Positions 1 through 12,400 of a stretch of 64,000 nucleotides of DNA are shown here, piece by piece. The notes below the pieces were generated by a model. The model saw nothing but the letters and a program-made list of their open reading frames with translations. It was not told the DNA's origin and did no database searches. The first letter of the stretch is position 1, and every line of letters begins with the position of its first letter. Position numbers and translations under genes: made by a program. Source of the DNA: Chamaelirium japonicum (Eukaryota > Streptophyta > Magnoliopsida > Liliales > Melanthiaceae); the NCBI GenBank assembly GCA_947650365.1, contig OX393550.1:48034440-48098439 (forward strand), given 5' to 3'.

Positions 1-316
1 CTAAATAAAAAAATTTGCAAAAAATAATTAAGCTAGTATCATTTTTATGGGATATCTTGTATACAGGAAGCATTCCTTTCATAATTTATATTAAGTACAA
101 GTACAACTATTAACACAATCTGTAAAATTGAATATCACCCACAAAATTATGAACATGTGTGTGTGTGTATCACTCACAAAATTATGGACATGTATAATAT
201 ATTGCACACCCACACACCCATGTATATATGTATATTGTGCATGGGTGCGGGGGTGTGTGTGTGTGTGTGTGTGCATGCGCTCGTGGCACTGCAGGGAGGA
301 GAGCAGCATTACTTAC
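1..316 (-). other. Start of SKA1 intron 8 (partial), AT-rich
   Basis: The last recognised SKA1 exon ends at 317 and is followed on the minus strand by a GTAAGT donor (316-311). The remaining sequence to the window edge is AT-rich with a CA/TG-rich stretch around 200-275. I see no exon with the expected C-terminal residues of SKA1 here, so the last exon should lie outside the window. Confidence 0.75.
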
Positions 317-430
317 AGTAAGGATTGCTTTCCCTGTATTGTCAAGTTTCAGTCCTGGCCCTTTCATATCTGTTTCAAGAAAGAAATGCTTGCCTTTCAC
401 TGGTTCAGCCATCGCAATGTCTCTTAGTTC
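317..430 (-). CDS. SKA1: SKA1 exon 8
   Basis: The exon is 114 nt (38 codons, phase 0). It starts after a TAG acceptor (432-431) with [17 protein letters not shown] and ends with NTGKAILT before a GTAAGT donor. It codes the conserved part of the microtubule-binding domain. Confidence 0.93.
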
Positions 431-3400
431 CTACATTTTGTCAAGGTAGGTCACATCTATGTACCAGTCCACCAAGATTTGTCCATATTCCAAAATGGCA
501 CGGCCACATATACATATATTATGCAGAGATTTGTTTGTAAATGGAAACCAAGCCGAATTTACTTACCAGAGCCTTATCCCAAGTATCTTCAGCCAACTAC
601 ATGAACACAAGTTAATAAAGATTGATGAGTCAACCAAAAATGAGTTGGATACTAAACAAAAATTCTGAGAATCTGAGACCTTATTTTTGGGGACAGCAAT
701 GAGTTGAGCATTGGCATCTGCATATGTAGCTATCTCATTGATAGCAATGTTGACCTTGTCAAGTGTTAGCCTCCCCCTCATATAACTGCAGTGGATAAGA
801 ACATGAGTTGGTGTTACTCTGTGATTAATGAAACATTTTGTGGTAAACCTATACAAACATCATTCTGCTGGAATTCTAATATAACTACTTGAAATAGTAG
901 GAAATTTCAACATTATCATTCAGCTCTTGCAGACCCCTTCTCCGGTGACACTACATAAGCAGGAATAATTTACAAATCTCAACTAATTGCAGTCAACGCT
1001 TTGACGGTTCAAGCAATAGATGCTGACAAAACGCACAGGAACACTCTCTGGGGGTAAGATCGGGCGATATCCGACGAGGTCCGGCAAGATACGGCGAAAT
1101 CCAGCGAGCAACGGGATCCGGCAGATTTCGGTGAGGTCCGGCAGCGGGATCCGGCAAAATCCGGAAAGTTCCGGGCCATCCAACTGCAAAAGCCGGCATT
1201 TCAGCGGGATTTAACAAAATCTGGCAAGGTCCGACGACATGCGGCGAAATCTGACGAGGTCCGACAGCGAAAACCAACATTTCAGAGCGATTCAACGAGG
1301 TCCAGCAACAAAATACGATGAATTTCGACGAGATCAAATGAAATCCAGAGAGGTCAGGTGACGAAATCCGATATTTCGGCGGGGTTCGACGAAATCCGAC
1401 GGTGAAATTCGACAAGATTTCAGAGAAATCAGACGAGATTTTGGCGAAGTCTAGCAAAGTGTGAGTGATTTTGGTCCAAATCCGATCAAAACCACAATTA
1501 AAAGCTTCACGAAACTAGCCAAACTTAAAATGATTGTGTTGAGGAAGTCCACCAGTTAGTCCCACAACAGTAAAGCGAGCACCTAACACCCACTTTATAT
1601 ACCCTCTGTGGACCTCCCCTTACGACCCGGGTTTTGGGTCATGAGGGTATTTAACATGGTATCAAAGCTGGGTTCACAGTCTCTCTCCGGGTGCGGCCCC
1701 TTCCCATTGTGTCTCGCTCCGCGTGCTCCGCTTGAGGGGGGGTGTTGAGGAAGTCCATCGGTTAGTCCCTCATCAGTAAAGGGGCACCTAACACCCGCTT
1801 TATATACCCTCTGTGGACCTCCCCTTATGATCCGGGTTTTGGGGTGTGAGGGTATCTAACAGATTGAAATGATCCGAAATAGACAAATTTGACCGAAATC
1901 AGCACCAAATAGGGATAGCATGTGATTTCGGTGGACCCCCGCTGCTTTCGGTCAAAATCCCATCGAAAATGACGAAATGATTCGGTTTGGGTGGGCTCCC
2001 ACTTTTCGCCGAAATTCCGATGGGCCCCGCCCTTTTCTACCGAAATCCACAAAATTCGACTGAAATCCCAAAATTTTAGCAAAATCATAACCGTTCACCC
2101 CCCCCCCCCCCCCCCCCCCGCCCCCTTTTTTTTTTCGTTTGAAACCCGACTGAAACCGAAACATTTCGCCGAAATTTCAAATCATGGCCACGATTACCCT
2201 TAAAACCAACCATTTTAAAAGACAACCATGTTTGCAGACCATATCTGCATATCCTATTTTATAATAAAATTTCCCTTATAAAATGAAAGTTCAAAAGGGC
2301 CTGAGGGATTAAACAGAAAGTAGGCACGTATTCTTGGTCCCCCATCAATAACCTTTGAGGTTGCAACTTTGTCATTACTTTACATGTCACTTCATATTTG
2401 TGGTTTCTGACTTCAATTATAACAACATTTCCTGTGCATCCTAAACATATTGTTTTGCAAGTTTGAAATTATATTTTGGAAATTTGATATATTGCCATAT
2501 GAAATTTGGTATTTACGTTCCCCAAACTCATTGCATATAATGTTTTTGAATCCACATCAACCTTCACTAGATACAGATAAAATGAGGGGAAAACCCTAAC
2601 ATGAAACTACCTATGTGATCAGCTTTTGCATCTATTAAAAAAAAAAAGTGCCCGTATTGCCTTCTTAGAATACAATTCATCCCTCGAACTATTAGCTAAG
2701 AAATATTTATATGAAAAAGGGAAAACAGTTCTTACCAAGCATTAAACAAAATGACTATTAGCAGAGAGATTAGGAATGCTCATGTGTAGTGCAAAAATGC
2801 TATACAATAACAGAAAAGTTGCTGTTCCCAGAGAAGGATCATAAACTCACGATGATAATGAATCAAGCTCCACAGCAGTTACATACCAACGAGGTGCAGG
2901 ACTTCGACCCTTTTTCTCCTTCACAAAAAAAAAATTATCATATAAAGAAACATGAATGAAACTTTCACTAATTTATTCATTAATCAGAATAAATTGTTTC
3001 CAAAAACTACATCAATGTGGTTATCTTTTTTTTTTTCTTTTGCCACACTTGTTTTTCTAGTTTCAACTAGAAGCATCAAGAACTTCCTACATAATTGAAT
3101 TGGAGAAAAGAGCAGAAAGACTAACAATATTGCTGAAGTTAGTACTGGTGGCATATTTGCATAAGATTTGAAATTAATTTGCCAACAACAACATTGGCTA
3201 ACTAGGAAAAAGTTCGAGATAAAGTAGGCATGATGTTGAACAATAAATATCTTGAGAGCAGAGGTACATAAAATATCTAACAAAATCTGAAAAGCTACAT
3301 AAATTACAAATTATAAGAAAATTCTTTGACATTTAATCTCTGTTTTTAATAAGCTATACGAGAGAGGAACTATGTTGATAATAATCTCTGTTTTTAATAA

Positions 3401-6400
3401 GTCTCCCGAGATCGCGACCTCAGATCTGCTGGTCCAGAGATCGCGGCCTCCTCCTCGCGAGATAGCAGCCTCCAGAGATCACGGACTCCTCCTCAGGCGA
3501 TCATTCTGCGATCGCACGCGAGCCTCTAAGATCGCGAGTCTTCCGAGATCGCGCACTCCTGCAATCGCGCGAGCCCCTAAGATCGCAGCCTCCTATCCTC
3601 CGAGATCGCACACTCCTGCACTTCGCAAGCCCCCGAGATTGCGCACTGTGCTGCGGGCTCTGTGCGCCAGGCTCTCTATGCTGCGAGCTCCTCCTCTCTA
3701 TGTGCCAGCGCTGCGGCTCCCCCTTTTGCAGTCCTCTTTGTGCATCAGCCCCGCAGACTTTTCTTCAAGCATCGGCCCTGCAGCCTTCTCTTCGAGCAGT
3801 CGATAGCTTCCTCAATTGATCTCGTGATCCGAGCCTCCTCCTGCAGATGCAGTCCCTACCGTTGCTCGATCACTATTCCCCAAACCGTTTTTCATCCTCA
3901 TCATGTCCTTGACTTCTTCGATGACGACTCCGTCATCTCATCCGGAGATGGCTCCCTATGAGATTCTACGGGATTTTCTTTCGCTCGCCACAGACTTTCT
4001 TTTCCAAGAGGCCTCTGATTGTTCGACATGGTCTGCCATGGTAGAATCCACCCTTGAAGGCTGCAATCTTCGAGGATACCTTGATGGCTCTACCACCTAT
4101 TATGCTTCCGATACAGAATACGATCCCTGGCGGCTTCACAATCAGCGTATTAATGCCTACTTTGTTGCATCCGTGAATCGTTCCCTTCGTCGGGACATGA
4201 TTGGATTTGCCACTGCTGACACCATCTGGGGACACTTCACTGCTCACTTAATTGAGAAAAGCAGTGCACGTGAGTATTAGCTTCTTAATCAGGCTCAGTC
4301 AGCACAGCAGGGCGAGTTGACCGTTCAACAGTTCTATTGTCATATGTGGTCATATTGGCGGGATCTTCAGGATCTCGCTCCTGTTCCTGACCCGTCACGT
4401 GCTCTGGAGTACCAGCTCTACCGAGAATGCCTTCAGCTCTACGAGCTCTTTGCTGCCCTACGACCTGAGTTCAATACTTTGGCGGGTCAGCTTCTTCACC
4501 AGGACAGCCTTCCACGTCTTGATGAGGCTGCCGCTGAGCTGGTGGCTGAGGAGGTGTACACTCACCTCCAGAGCCTCACCTCTTCCACCCAGTCTTCAGG
4601 ATGTACTTGTTGCTGCACCACCACCAGTTTCAGGTCCTCCAGCTACCTATGTGCCTTCTCTCGTTGCTACTGCTTCACATGGCAAGCCATTCTACAGCCA
4701 TTGTCAAATGTCAGGCCACTTCATGAATACTTATTACTCACTTCATCCAGAGTAGTGTCCTACATACAGAGATCGAGATCGAGATCGAGGTTGTGGTAGA
4801 CCGACTCCCACTACTGTTGCCTCTTCCGTCTTAGCTAGAGAGCTACAATCCATCCGTGAGGAGATGACTCAGCTTAGATTCTTTCAGCAGTCTGCCACTC
4901 CTCCTGGAACTTCCAGTGCTTCCGCCTTCTCTGTCTCCCTTGGTAGTTCTGTTGTTTGGATTCTCGATTCAGACTCCTTGCATTATATGACTCTGGATGC
5001 CTCACGGCTCACTGCCTGTCAGCCTTCGACCCACCTCCCACCGAATCACACTACAGATGGTTCTTCTTTAGCCATCTCGCAGTGTGGATCCATGACTACA
5101 GCCTCCGCTCCTGCTAGCCACCTTTCCTTGCCTTTTGTGCTTCACAATCCCACTCTCCACATGCATCTTGTTTTCTGTTAGTGCTTTGTGTGACTTTGGC
5201 TGTTCTGTGGCGTTCACCTCTTCTTGTTCTATACAGGATCTACATATTGGCCGACTAATTAGAGCTGGTCATAGGACAGGCGGGTTCTACCAGATGGGGT
5301 TTCTCCAATCTCCGACTCCGTCTTTCTCTGGTTTTTGTGGTGTTGTCTCTCCTGATACCGACCTATGGCACAGGAGACTTGGTCATGTGTCGGAACCACG
5401 ATTTAAGAGGTTACTCACTTCTGGAGCTCTAGGTCATAGTCCTTTTTCGTCTTTGCCTACGTGTATTGGCGGCAAGCTCGCAAAAGCTGCAATCCTTCCT
5501 TTTTCGTCTACTACTTCTCAGATTTCCGCTCCTTTTGATCTTGTTCACTCTGATATCTGGGGCTCTTCTTCTCTTCCTTCTATGAATGGGTATTTATATT
5601 ATATCTCTTTTGTGAATGATTATAGTAGCTACACGTGGGTCTATCTTCTTCGTTGTCACTCGGATATCCTTTAAGTCTATCAGGATTTCACCTTCATGAT
5701 TCACACGCAGTTCAGTCGGCGCATCAAGATCTTTCGATCTGATTGTGTCCTTGAGTATCTATCTACCGCTATGAGCAGTCTTATTCAGTCCCATGGGACT
5801 ATTTTTTAGCACTTGTGTTCTTACATCCATGAGCATAATGGCGTTGTTGAGCGCAAGCATCACCATATTCTTGCGACTACCCGTTCTCTTCTCCTTTCCG
5901 GTTCTGTCCCTCAGCACTTCTAGGTTGAGGCTCTTCTGACCTCAGTCCAGCTCATTAACATCACTCCTTCGTCAGTTCTTCCGGATGACTTGTCTCCTCA
6001 GTCCTCACGAGCGCCTCCTTTCGACCACTCCCGACTACAGTTCTCTTGGCACATTGCTTTGTTCTTCTTCCTCCGCATGAGCATACGAAGTTGTCTGCTC
6101 AGACAGCTAAGTGCATCCTTCTTGGGATTAGCACTGAGCACAAGGGATACCGCTACTATGACGGATGACCTTGTTGCTCGTCGCTTGCGTATCTCTCGAC
6201 ATGTCTCCTTTGTCGAGGATACACCATACTACTCTTCTAAGGCTCAAGATCTCACCTTCCTCGAGATTTCTTCTCCTCTATCCTCGACACCTGCGCCTCC
6301 TCCGTCGTCTTCTCCAGTCCCCCCGGCTCCACCAGCTCTTTTCTCACTACTGGCTCCCCCGGTACCACCGGCTCCTTTGCCGGTTGTTTCCCCAGCTTCT

Positions 6401-9400
6401 CCAGGAGACTCCTCCGAGGCTTCCTCCTCTACGCCTGTGCCTCTTTCTCCTCCTTGGGTTGTCTCTCCCTTTCCTCAGGTTTACTCTCATCAGACTACCC
6501 ATATGTCTCAATTTCCTTCCTCCTCAGAGGATGTCGGCTCTCCTGCTGTTGAGTTTGCTCCTAATACTTCGCCTATTGTGCCTGCTCCGTCGTCGCCAGG
6601 TGTGGATCCGTGACTACCCCGCTACCCCCACCGCGAGCACCACCCACCTGCTCGCTTTAGCCACGCCACTGGACCTCTTGACCGTTTTGGCTTTGCCTCT
6701 GTCTGCAGCTACTCGTCTCAGTTTACTGCTTTTCTTACCGTTGTGCACGCAGATCGAGAGCCTCGGACCTACTCTGAGGCCGTTCAATTTCCTCAGTGGC
6801 GTTAGGCCAGGGATGAGGAATTTCAGGCCTTTCAGCAGACTCAGACATGGGATGTTATCCCACTGCCCTCTGGCGTTGAGCCTGTCAGCTGTAAATGGAT
6901 TTATAAGGTCAAACACCGACCTGATGGATCCATTGACCGACACAAGGCTCGGGTGGTGGCCCGTGGCTTTACTCGGGAGTACGACGTTGACTACGATGAG
7001 ACCTTTGCTCTGGTGGCACAGATGACCACCATTCGAGCTCTTCTAGCGGTCGCAGCCGTTCGTTGCTGGCCTCTTCTTCAGATGGATGTGAAGAATGCTT
7101 TTCTTCACGGTGACTTGTCTGAGACCGTTTACATAGATCCTCCTCCCAGTTTCTGCGTTCCTCCTCAGCACGTGTGTCTTCGTCGGGCCATTTATGGGCT
7201 CAAGCAGACTCCCTATGCCTGGTTTGAGCGATTCCGCCATGCTGTCAGGGAGCTTGGTTACTCAAAGTGTAGTCATGACCACTCTCTGTTTGTAAGGTCG
7301 TCGTCGCAGGACCGAGCGATCCTACTATTATACGTGGACAATATGATCAGCATTAGGGATGACTCTACTGCGATTGCTTGTCTTCAATAACACCCGAGGA
7401 GCCAATTTCAGATGAAAGACTTAGATAATCTTCGCTACTTTCTCGACTCTGAGGTTGCATACAGTGCAGATGGCATTCTGTTTTCTCAGTAGAAGTACCT
7501 TTTAGACATCCTTAGTCGTGCTGCCTAGGGCTGGCAATGGGCCGGGCTTGGGCCGGACTCGGCCAAGCCCGGGTCCAAGCCCACATTATTTTTTTCGGCC
7601 CAAGCCCGACCCGTTTTATAGTCGGGCTTTAGAATCAAGGCCCAAGCCCAAACCCATATTCGTGATTCGGGCTTGGGTCGGGCCTGGGCCCGAAAAACCT
7701 CAATCATTGATAAATAAAAAATTTTGGTTGAAGTTGTTTGGCATAATCCAAATTGTCAAACATGCTACGGTAATCAAAATATAATACTTGCCAACATAAA
7801 GATAACATTTGAGTTGATGTGGATCTTTTAAAGCAATTTGTTAACTACAGCTACAAAGAGAAAAGATGCTTGTGATTTCATTAGGTTTCCTTCAGGATGG
7901 GCGGGTGAGAGAATGGAAACTCAGTGACCAAATTTAGCAAATGAGATGCGAAAACCTTGCTTTAGGGATCAAACATCCAAATAAAAAATTATTTAGTATG
8001 AATATTTGAATCTGGGAACAAGATCTTTGAAGAATCATCAAAAATCAAAAGGAGAATTTTGCACAAAAAAATCAAAACAGAGAAAGTGCTCTGCTTACCG
8101 GTTGATATGTAGAGGATTAGAAAAGGCCACGAGTAGGAATCATCGAATCAAGGAGGGGTGACTAGCAGACCATTGTCGGTCGTCGAGGCTTCCATTAGGA
8201 CCTCGAGAACAAGGCTTTTGTGCAGTAGAGGAAGCCTCTGGTGGTTCAAACCAAAACCTAATGCTTTAGGCATTATATAGGCATATATGTGTATGTGGGC
8301 CGTTGGATTGTTACCAATCCAATGGCTCACAAAAACCATAAATGTAATGGGGTTGCTGCACTTGCCTTGTTAAGCATTGGTGTTCCACGATCAAAGATCA
8401 CGGCAATAAAAAATATCATAATGGGGTTGCTGCACTTGCCTTGTTAAGCATTGGTGTTCCACGATCAAAGATCACGGCAATCAAAAATCACGGACTCGGA
8501 CCGAAGTCATGGAGCAAATCTCGGAAGACAACAGTGCAGGGCCGCAGGCTATAGCCTATAGGCTACAGCTGCAACAGCTTATAGGACTGGGCCGGGTCTG
8601 GGCCGGACCCATTAAAGCCCGGGCCCAGCTCATTTTCTGTTTCGGGCCTGGAAGAGAAGCCCAATCCTGTTTTTTTAGTCCTAAAGGTAGGCCAAAGCCC
8701 TGTTACTTTTGGGTCGGGCTTAATCGGACCCGGGCCGGGCTCGGGCCCATTGCCAGCCCTAGTGCTGCCCTCTGAGATACCTGAACAGTCGACACCCCTC
8801 TTGAGCTTCACTTGAAGCTACGTCCTACAGATGGAGTTCCTCTTTCAGATCCCACTTGGTACAGGCAGATTGTTGGACAGCTCCTCTACCTCTGCATCAC
8901 TCGGTCTGACATTGCACATGTGTGGACGCGGAAAAAAGCGCGGGTCGTCTTTATTGCGAATCACACGAGATTACAATTGTGGCCGGGACCCGGGTTGCTC
9001 GGGTGTAGCGAGTCCGGGTTGCGGCGAGTTTTGATCAGGGGATTGTGGGAAAGATCTTCTGGGGGATCCCTTTGATCCGCGTCTCCACGTGGTGTTCGTG
9101 CGAGAGCTCTGAAGGGGCTGCCCAGGACAGGGGTTTTACAGGGAGAGGGTTTTGGAGAGGCTAAGGAATGTCCACCGTTGCTTTGTCCCTTCCGTGCTTC
9201 GCGCTTTCTCGGCTAGGGGGTTTTCGGCTTCGTTCCTCGGTCTTCGCGTCTTCCTCGTTCCTTGCTTGACCTCGGTGTCCTTGATCGTCGGTTCGCGGCG
9301 TCGATCTAGCTTTTGGCGTTGGCTTTGGCTTTGCTCCGGCGTGGCTCTGGCTTTTGCTTTGCTTCGGCGCTTGCACTTGGACGTAGCTGGGAGAGACTTG

Positions 9401-12400
9401 CGATGCTTTCGTTCTTCCGGACTTCGCTTCGTATCGGCTAGAACGTGCGGTGCTTTTGCTCGTGGCCGGCGTAGTCGCTTGGCTTTGGCACTTGCGTTGC
9501 TTTGGCGCGGGCTTTACTGGGGCTTTGCTTTGGCTTCTTGCGTTGGCTTTAGCTTTGGCGTCAACTCGATCTTCTTCTTCGAACGACGTGGGCTACTTCT
9601 CCGGTGCTTCGACGGTTTACGTATCGACTGGACTTCTCTTCTTCTCCGGGCTTCTTTGGCGTGATCGGAGTCGAAGAATGCTTTCGAAGATGGTGGGGGT
9701 AGCACCGATCTCCGTGCGACGGGTGTGGCGTCGGCTTTTGTTGATGAAGACGACGAGGGTAGCGACGGTCTCCGTGCGACGGTTGTAGCGTCGGCTTTTG
9801 TTGATGAAGACGACGGGGTAGCGACGCTTCAGACGACCTGCTCCAGGCTTTCTTCTTCGTGGATGGCGCAGGTGTTAGTCGAAGACGACGGGGTGATGAC
9901 GCTTCGCTTCTCTCCTCCGGGCTTTGGGGCTTGATCGGGATCGAGGATTTGTTGGAGACGACGGGGTAGTGCCGCTCTTCTTCTTCTCCGGGCTTTTGGG
10001 CTTGATCGGAGTCGAAGCTTGTTGGAGACGACGGGGTAGTGCCGCTCCTCTTCTTCTCCGGGCTTTTGGGCTTGATCGGAGTTGAAGGCTTGTTGGAGAC
10101 GACGGGGTAGTGCCGCTCCTCTTCTTCTCCGGGCTTTTGGGCTTGATCGGAGTCGAAGCTTGTTGGAGACGACGGGGTAGTGCCGCTCCTCTTCTTCTCC
10201 GGGCTTTTGGGCTTGATCGGAGTCGAAGCCTTGTTGGAGACGACGGGGTAGTGCCGCTCCTCTTCTTCTCCGGGCTTTTGGGCTTGATCGGAGTCGAAGC
10301 TTGTTGGAGACGACGGGGTAGTGCCGCTCCTCTTCTTCTCCGGGCTTTTGGGCTTGATCGGAGTCGAAGCTTGTTGGAGGCGACGGGGTAGTGCCGCTCC
10401 TCTTCTTCTCCGGGCTTTTGGGCTTGATCGGAGTCGAAGCTTGTTGGAGACGACGGGGTAGTGCCGCTCCTCTTCTTCTCCGGGCTTTTGGGCTTGATCG
10501 GAGTCGAAGCTTGTTGGAGACGACGGGGTAGTGCCGCTCCTCTTCTTCTCCGGGCTTTTGGGCTTGATCGGAGTCGAAGGCTTGTTGGAGACGACGGGGT
10601 AGTGCCGCTCCTCTTCTTCTCCGGGCTTTTGGGCTTGATCGGAGTCGAAGGCTTGTTGGAGACGACGGGGTAGTGCCGCTCTTCTTCTTCTCCGGGCTTT
10701 TGGGCTTGATCGGAGTCGAAGCTTGTTGGAGACGACGGGGTAGTGCCGCTCCTCTTCTTCTCCGGGCTTTTGGGCTTGATCGGAGTCGAAGCTTGTTGGA
10801 GACGACGGGGTAGTGCCGCTCCTCTTCTTCTCCGGGCTTTTGGGCTTGATCGGAGTCGAAGCTTGTTGGAGACGACGGGGTAGTGCCGCTCCTCTTCTTC
10901 TCCGGCCTTTGCTTCTGGCGTCTTCGGAGTCGAAGGGTTCTTCTTCTCCGAGCTTTCTTCTTCGTGCACGGAGTCGAAGGGATGATCTTCGTGTGCAAGG
11001 GTCTTCACATTGATGAGGACTTTCAGTAAGCCGATCCCTCGGGACAGGCTTGACTGTGCCTCGTGAAGCCTTGGGTCGATGAAGAAGCGTCTCCTCTTCT
11101 GCAGAGTTCTGGCGTTTCGTCTTCAATTTCCCGACCATTTTTTCCTTCCCCCACCCCCTCTATTTATAGGCAAAGAGGTGGGGAGAGAGATATGGGAACT
11201 TTTTAATTTTAAATCCCTTTTGTATCTCTCTCATAATTACCCTGATTTTATTCATCCATTGATGAGGGGAATAACATTTAGTTGTTTTCCTTTTCTGGCG
11301 GGTGCAATTATGGCTGGATTTTGCGCACGAAATCGATAGCGATCGGGCGCTTCGTCTTGTGCGTCGGATCGAGGGATCGGCGCAGATCCGCGTGTGTGCA
11401 GACGTCATACGCTACCTCCCCCCGCGCATGGCGGTATTTCTTTCCTTTTCTTTCTTTTCTTTCCTTTTCTTTTCTTTCCTTTTCTTTTCTTTCCTTTTTC
11501 TTTTCTTTCTTTTCTTTTCTTTCCTTTTCTTGCCTTTCCTTGCAGGGCCGGCCGGCCCCTCCATGGGGTTCGGTCCCCACTAGGGCCGGCCCTATGGGGT
11601 TCGGACCCTAGTAGGGGCCGGCCCCTCTTGAAGTGGGGTCCGGGTCCGCATCGGCGCGCGCGAGTCGGGTCCGCGTGTCGGGTTTGCATCCGTGTCGGTG
11701 CGCGCGAGTTGGGTCCGCGTGTCGGGTTTGCATCCGCGTCAGCACACGTAAGTCGGGTTCGGGTCCGACGAAATTCGTGTGTCTACAAATGCCCCCTCAA
11801 GGACGAGTGCGTCGGTGAGAGCGTGTCGGGTTTGGACACGTAGGAATCGTAGAGCGCTTGTCCTTGATTCCTTTTGTGGGCAGGGTCGGGAGTCTATTTA
11901 AGGACCCCTACCCCCTCCATCCGTCATTGCGTTTCTTTGCGAAGGTTCCGCCGGCTTCTGGAGACCGTTGTCGGAAGAGAGCTGCCTGGGTTTGCACGCG
12001 ACTTGCTCCGTCTTCCCGGTGTCGCCTCTTTCGTCGGCCTTGTGCTTCCGCGCGAAGGTTCTGCCGGCTTCTGAAGACCGTCGTCGGAAGTGAGCTGCCT
12101 GGGATTGCACGAGACTTGCTCCGTCTTCCCGATGTCGCCTCTTTCGTCGGCGGCGATGGTGCGCGATTTTGCGGTTGTTGCGAAGACGGGCTCGAAGCGG
12201 CGATGCGGCGAGGACCGAGGCGAGGAGGATGGAGGAGCGCGGCTGAGGTGCGAGTCGCCTTTGCCGCCTCTCTCTTCCTCCTTCTTCTTCTTCTTTTCTT
12301 TTCTTTTTCTTTTCCTTTCTTTTCTTTCTTCTTCTTTTTTTTTTTTTTTTTTTTTGGACGCGGAAAAAAGCGCGGGCTGCGGCTGGGCGACGCGAGGCAG

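Larger units (their letters stand above)
1537..1861 (+). mobile_element. TRIM (terminal-repeat retrotransposon in miniature), complete
   Basis: Two direct repeats of 120 bp (1537-1656) and 119 bp (1743-1861) begin TGTTGAGGAAGTCCA and end TTTAACA or TCTAACA. They flank only 86 bp of internal DNA. Directly after the left LTR is TGGTATCAAAGC, a primer-binding site complementary to the initiator methionine tRNA type with one mismatch. Directly before the right LTR is a TTGAGGGGGGG polypurine tract. The element is flanked by the 5-bp target duplication GATTG (1532-1536 and 1862-1866). It codes for nothing, so it must have been mobilised by another element. Confidence 0.95.
786..2850 (-). other. 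SKA1 intron 5 (2,065 bp) with TRIM and degenerate repeats
   Basis: The donor is GTGAGT at 2850-2845 and the acceptor is AG at 787-786. The intron contains a complete TRIM at 1537-1861. Around it, 1040-1480 and 1880-2190 hold degenerate short repeats of the type gaaatccgacgaggtcc, probably parts of an older repetitive element. A C-run joined to a T-run lies at 2098-2136. The rest is AT-rich without recognisable features. Confidence 0.8.
3402..8920 (+). mobile_element. Ty1/copia element, decayed, left part
   Basis: Coding remnants run gag, protease, integrase and reverse transcriptase in Copia order on the plus strand. The element is interrupted by a hAT (7526-8761) and then by the Gypsy insertion at 8921; it resumes at 26033. 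I find no left LTR or primer-binding site, so the exact left border is uncertain. The segment 3402-3900 is GC-rich with degenerate repeats around gagatcgcg. Stop codons and lost catalytic residues show it cannot move on its own. Confidence 0.85.

Noticed and set aside
563..856. 97-codon ORF and other short ORFs in 1-900 as independent small genes
   Set aside because: They are SKA1 exons with intron read-through on both sides.
3402..3901. A left LTR for the Copia element
   Set aside because: No text matches the putative right LTR (26653-26792) and no tRNA primer site was seen. The left end is lost or unrecognised.
9946..10912. Regular repeat array as a CRISPR
   Set aside because: Units are contiguous with no unique spacers, in a plant LTR.
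9561..11138. 525-codon minus-strand open frame and its overlapping partners (also 23792-25369) as genes
   Set aside because: They run through the 70-bp LTR tandem array; all three frames are open because the unit lacks stops. No known domain, and both copies lie in LTRs.
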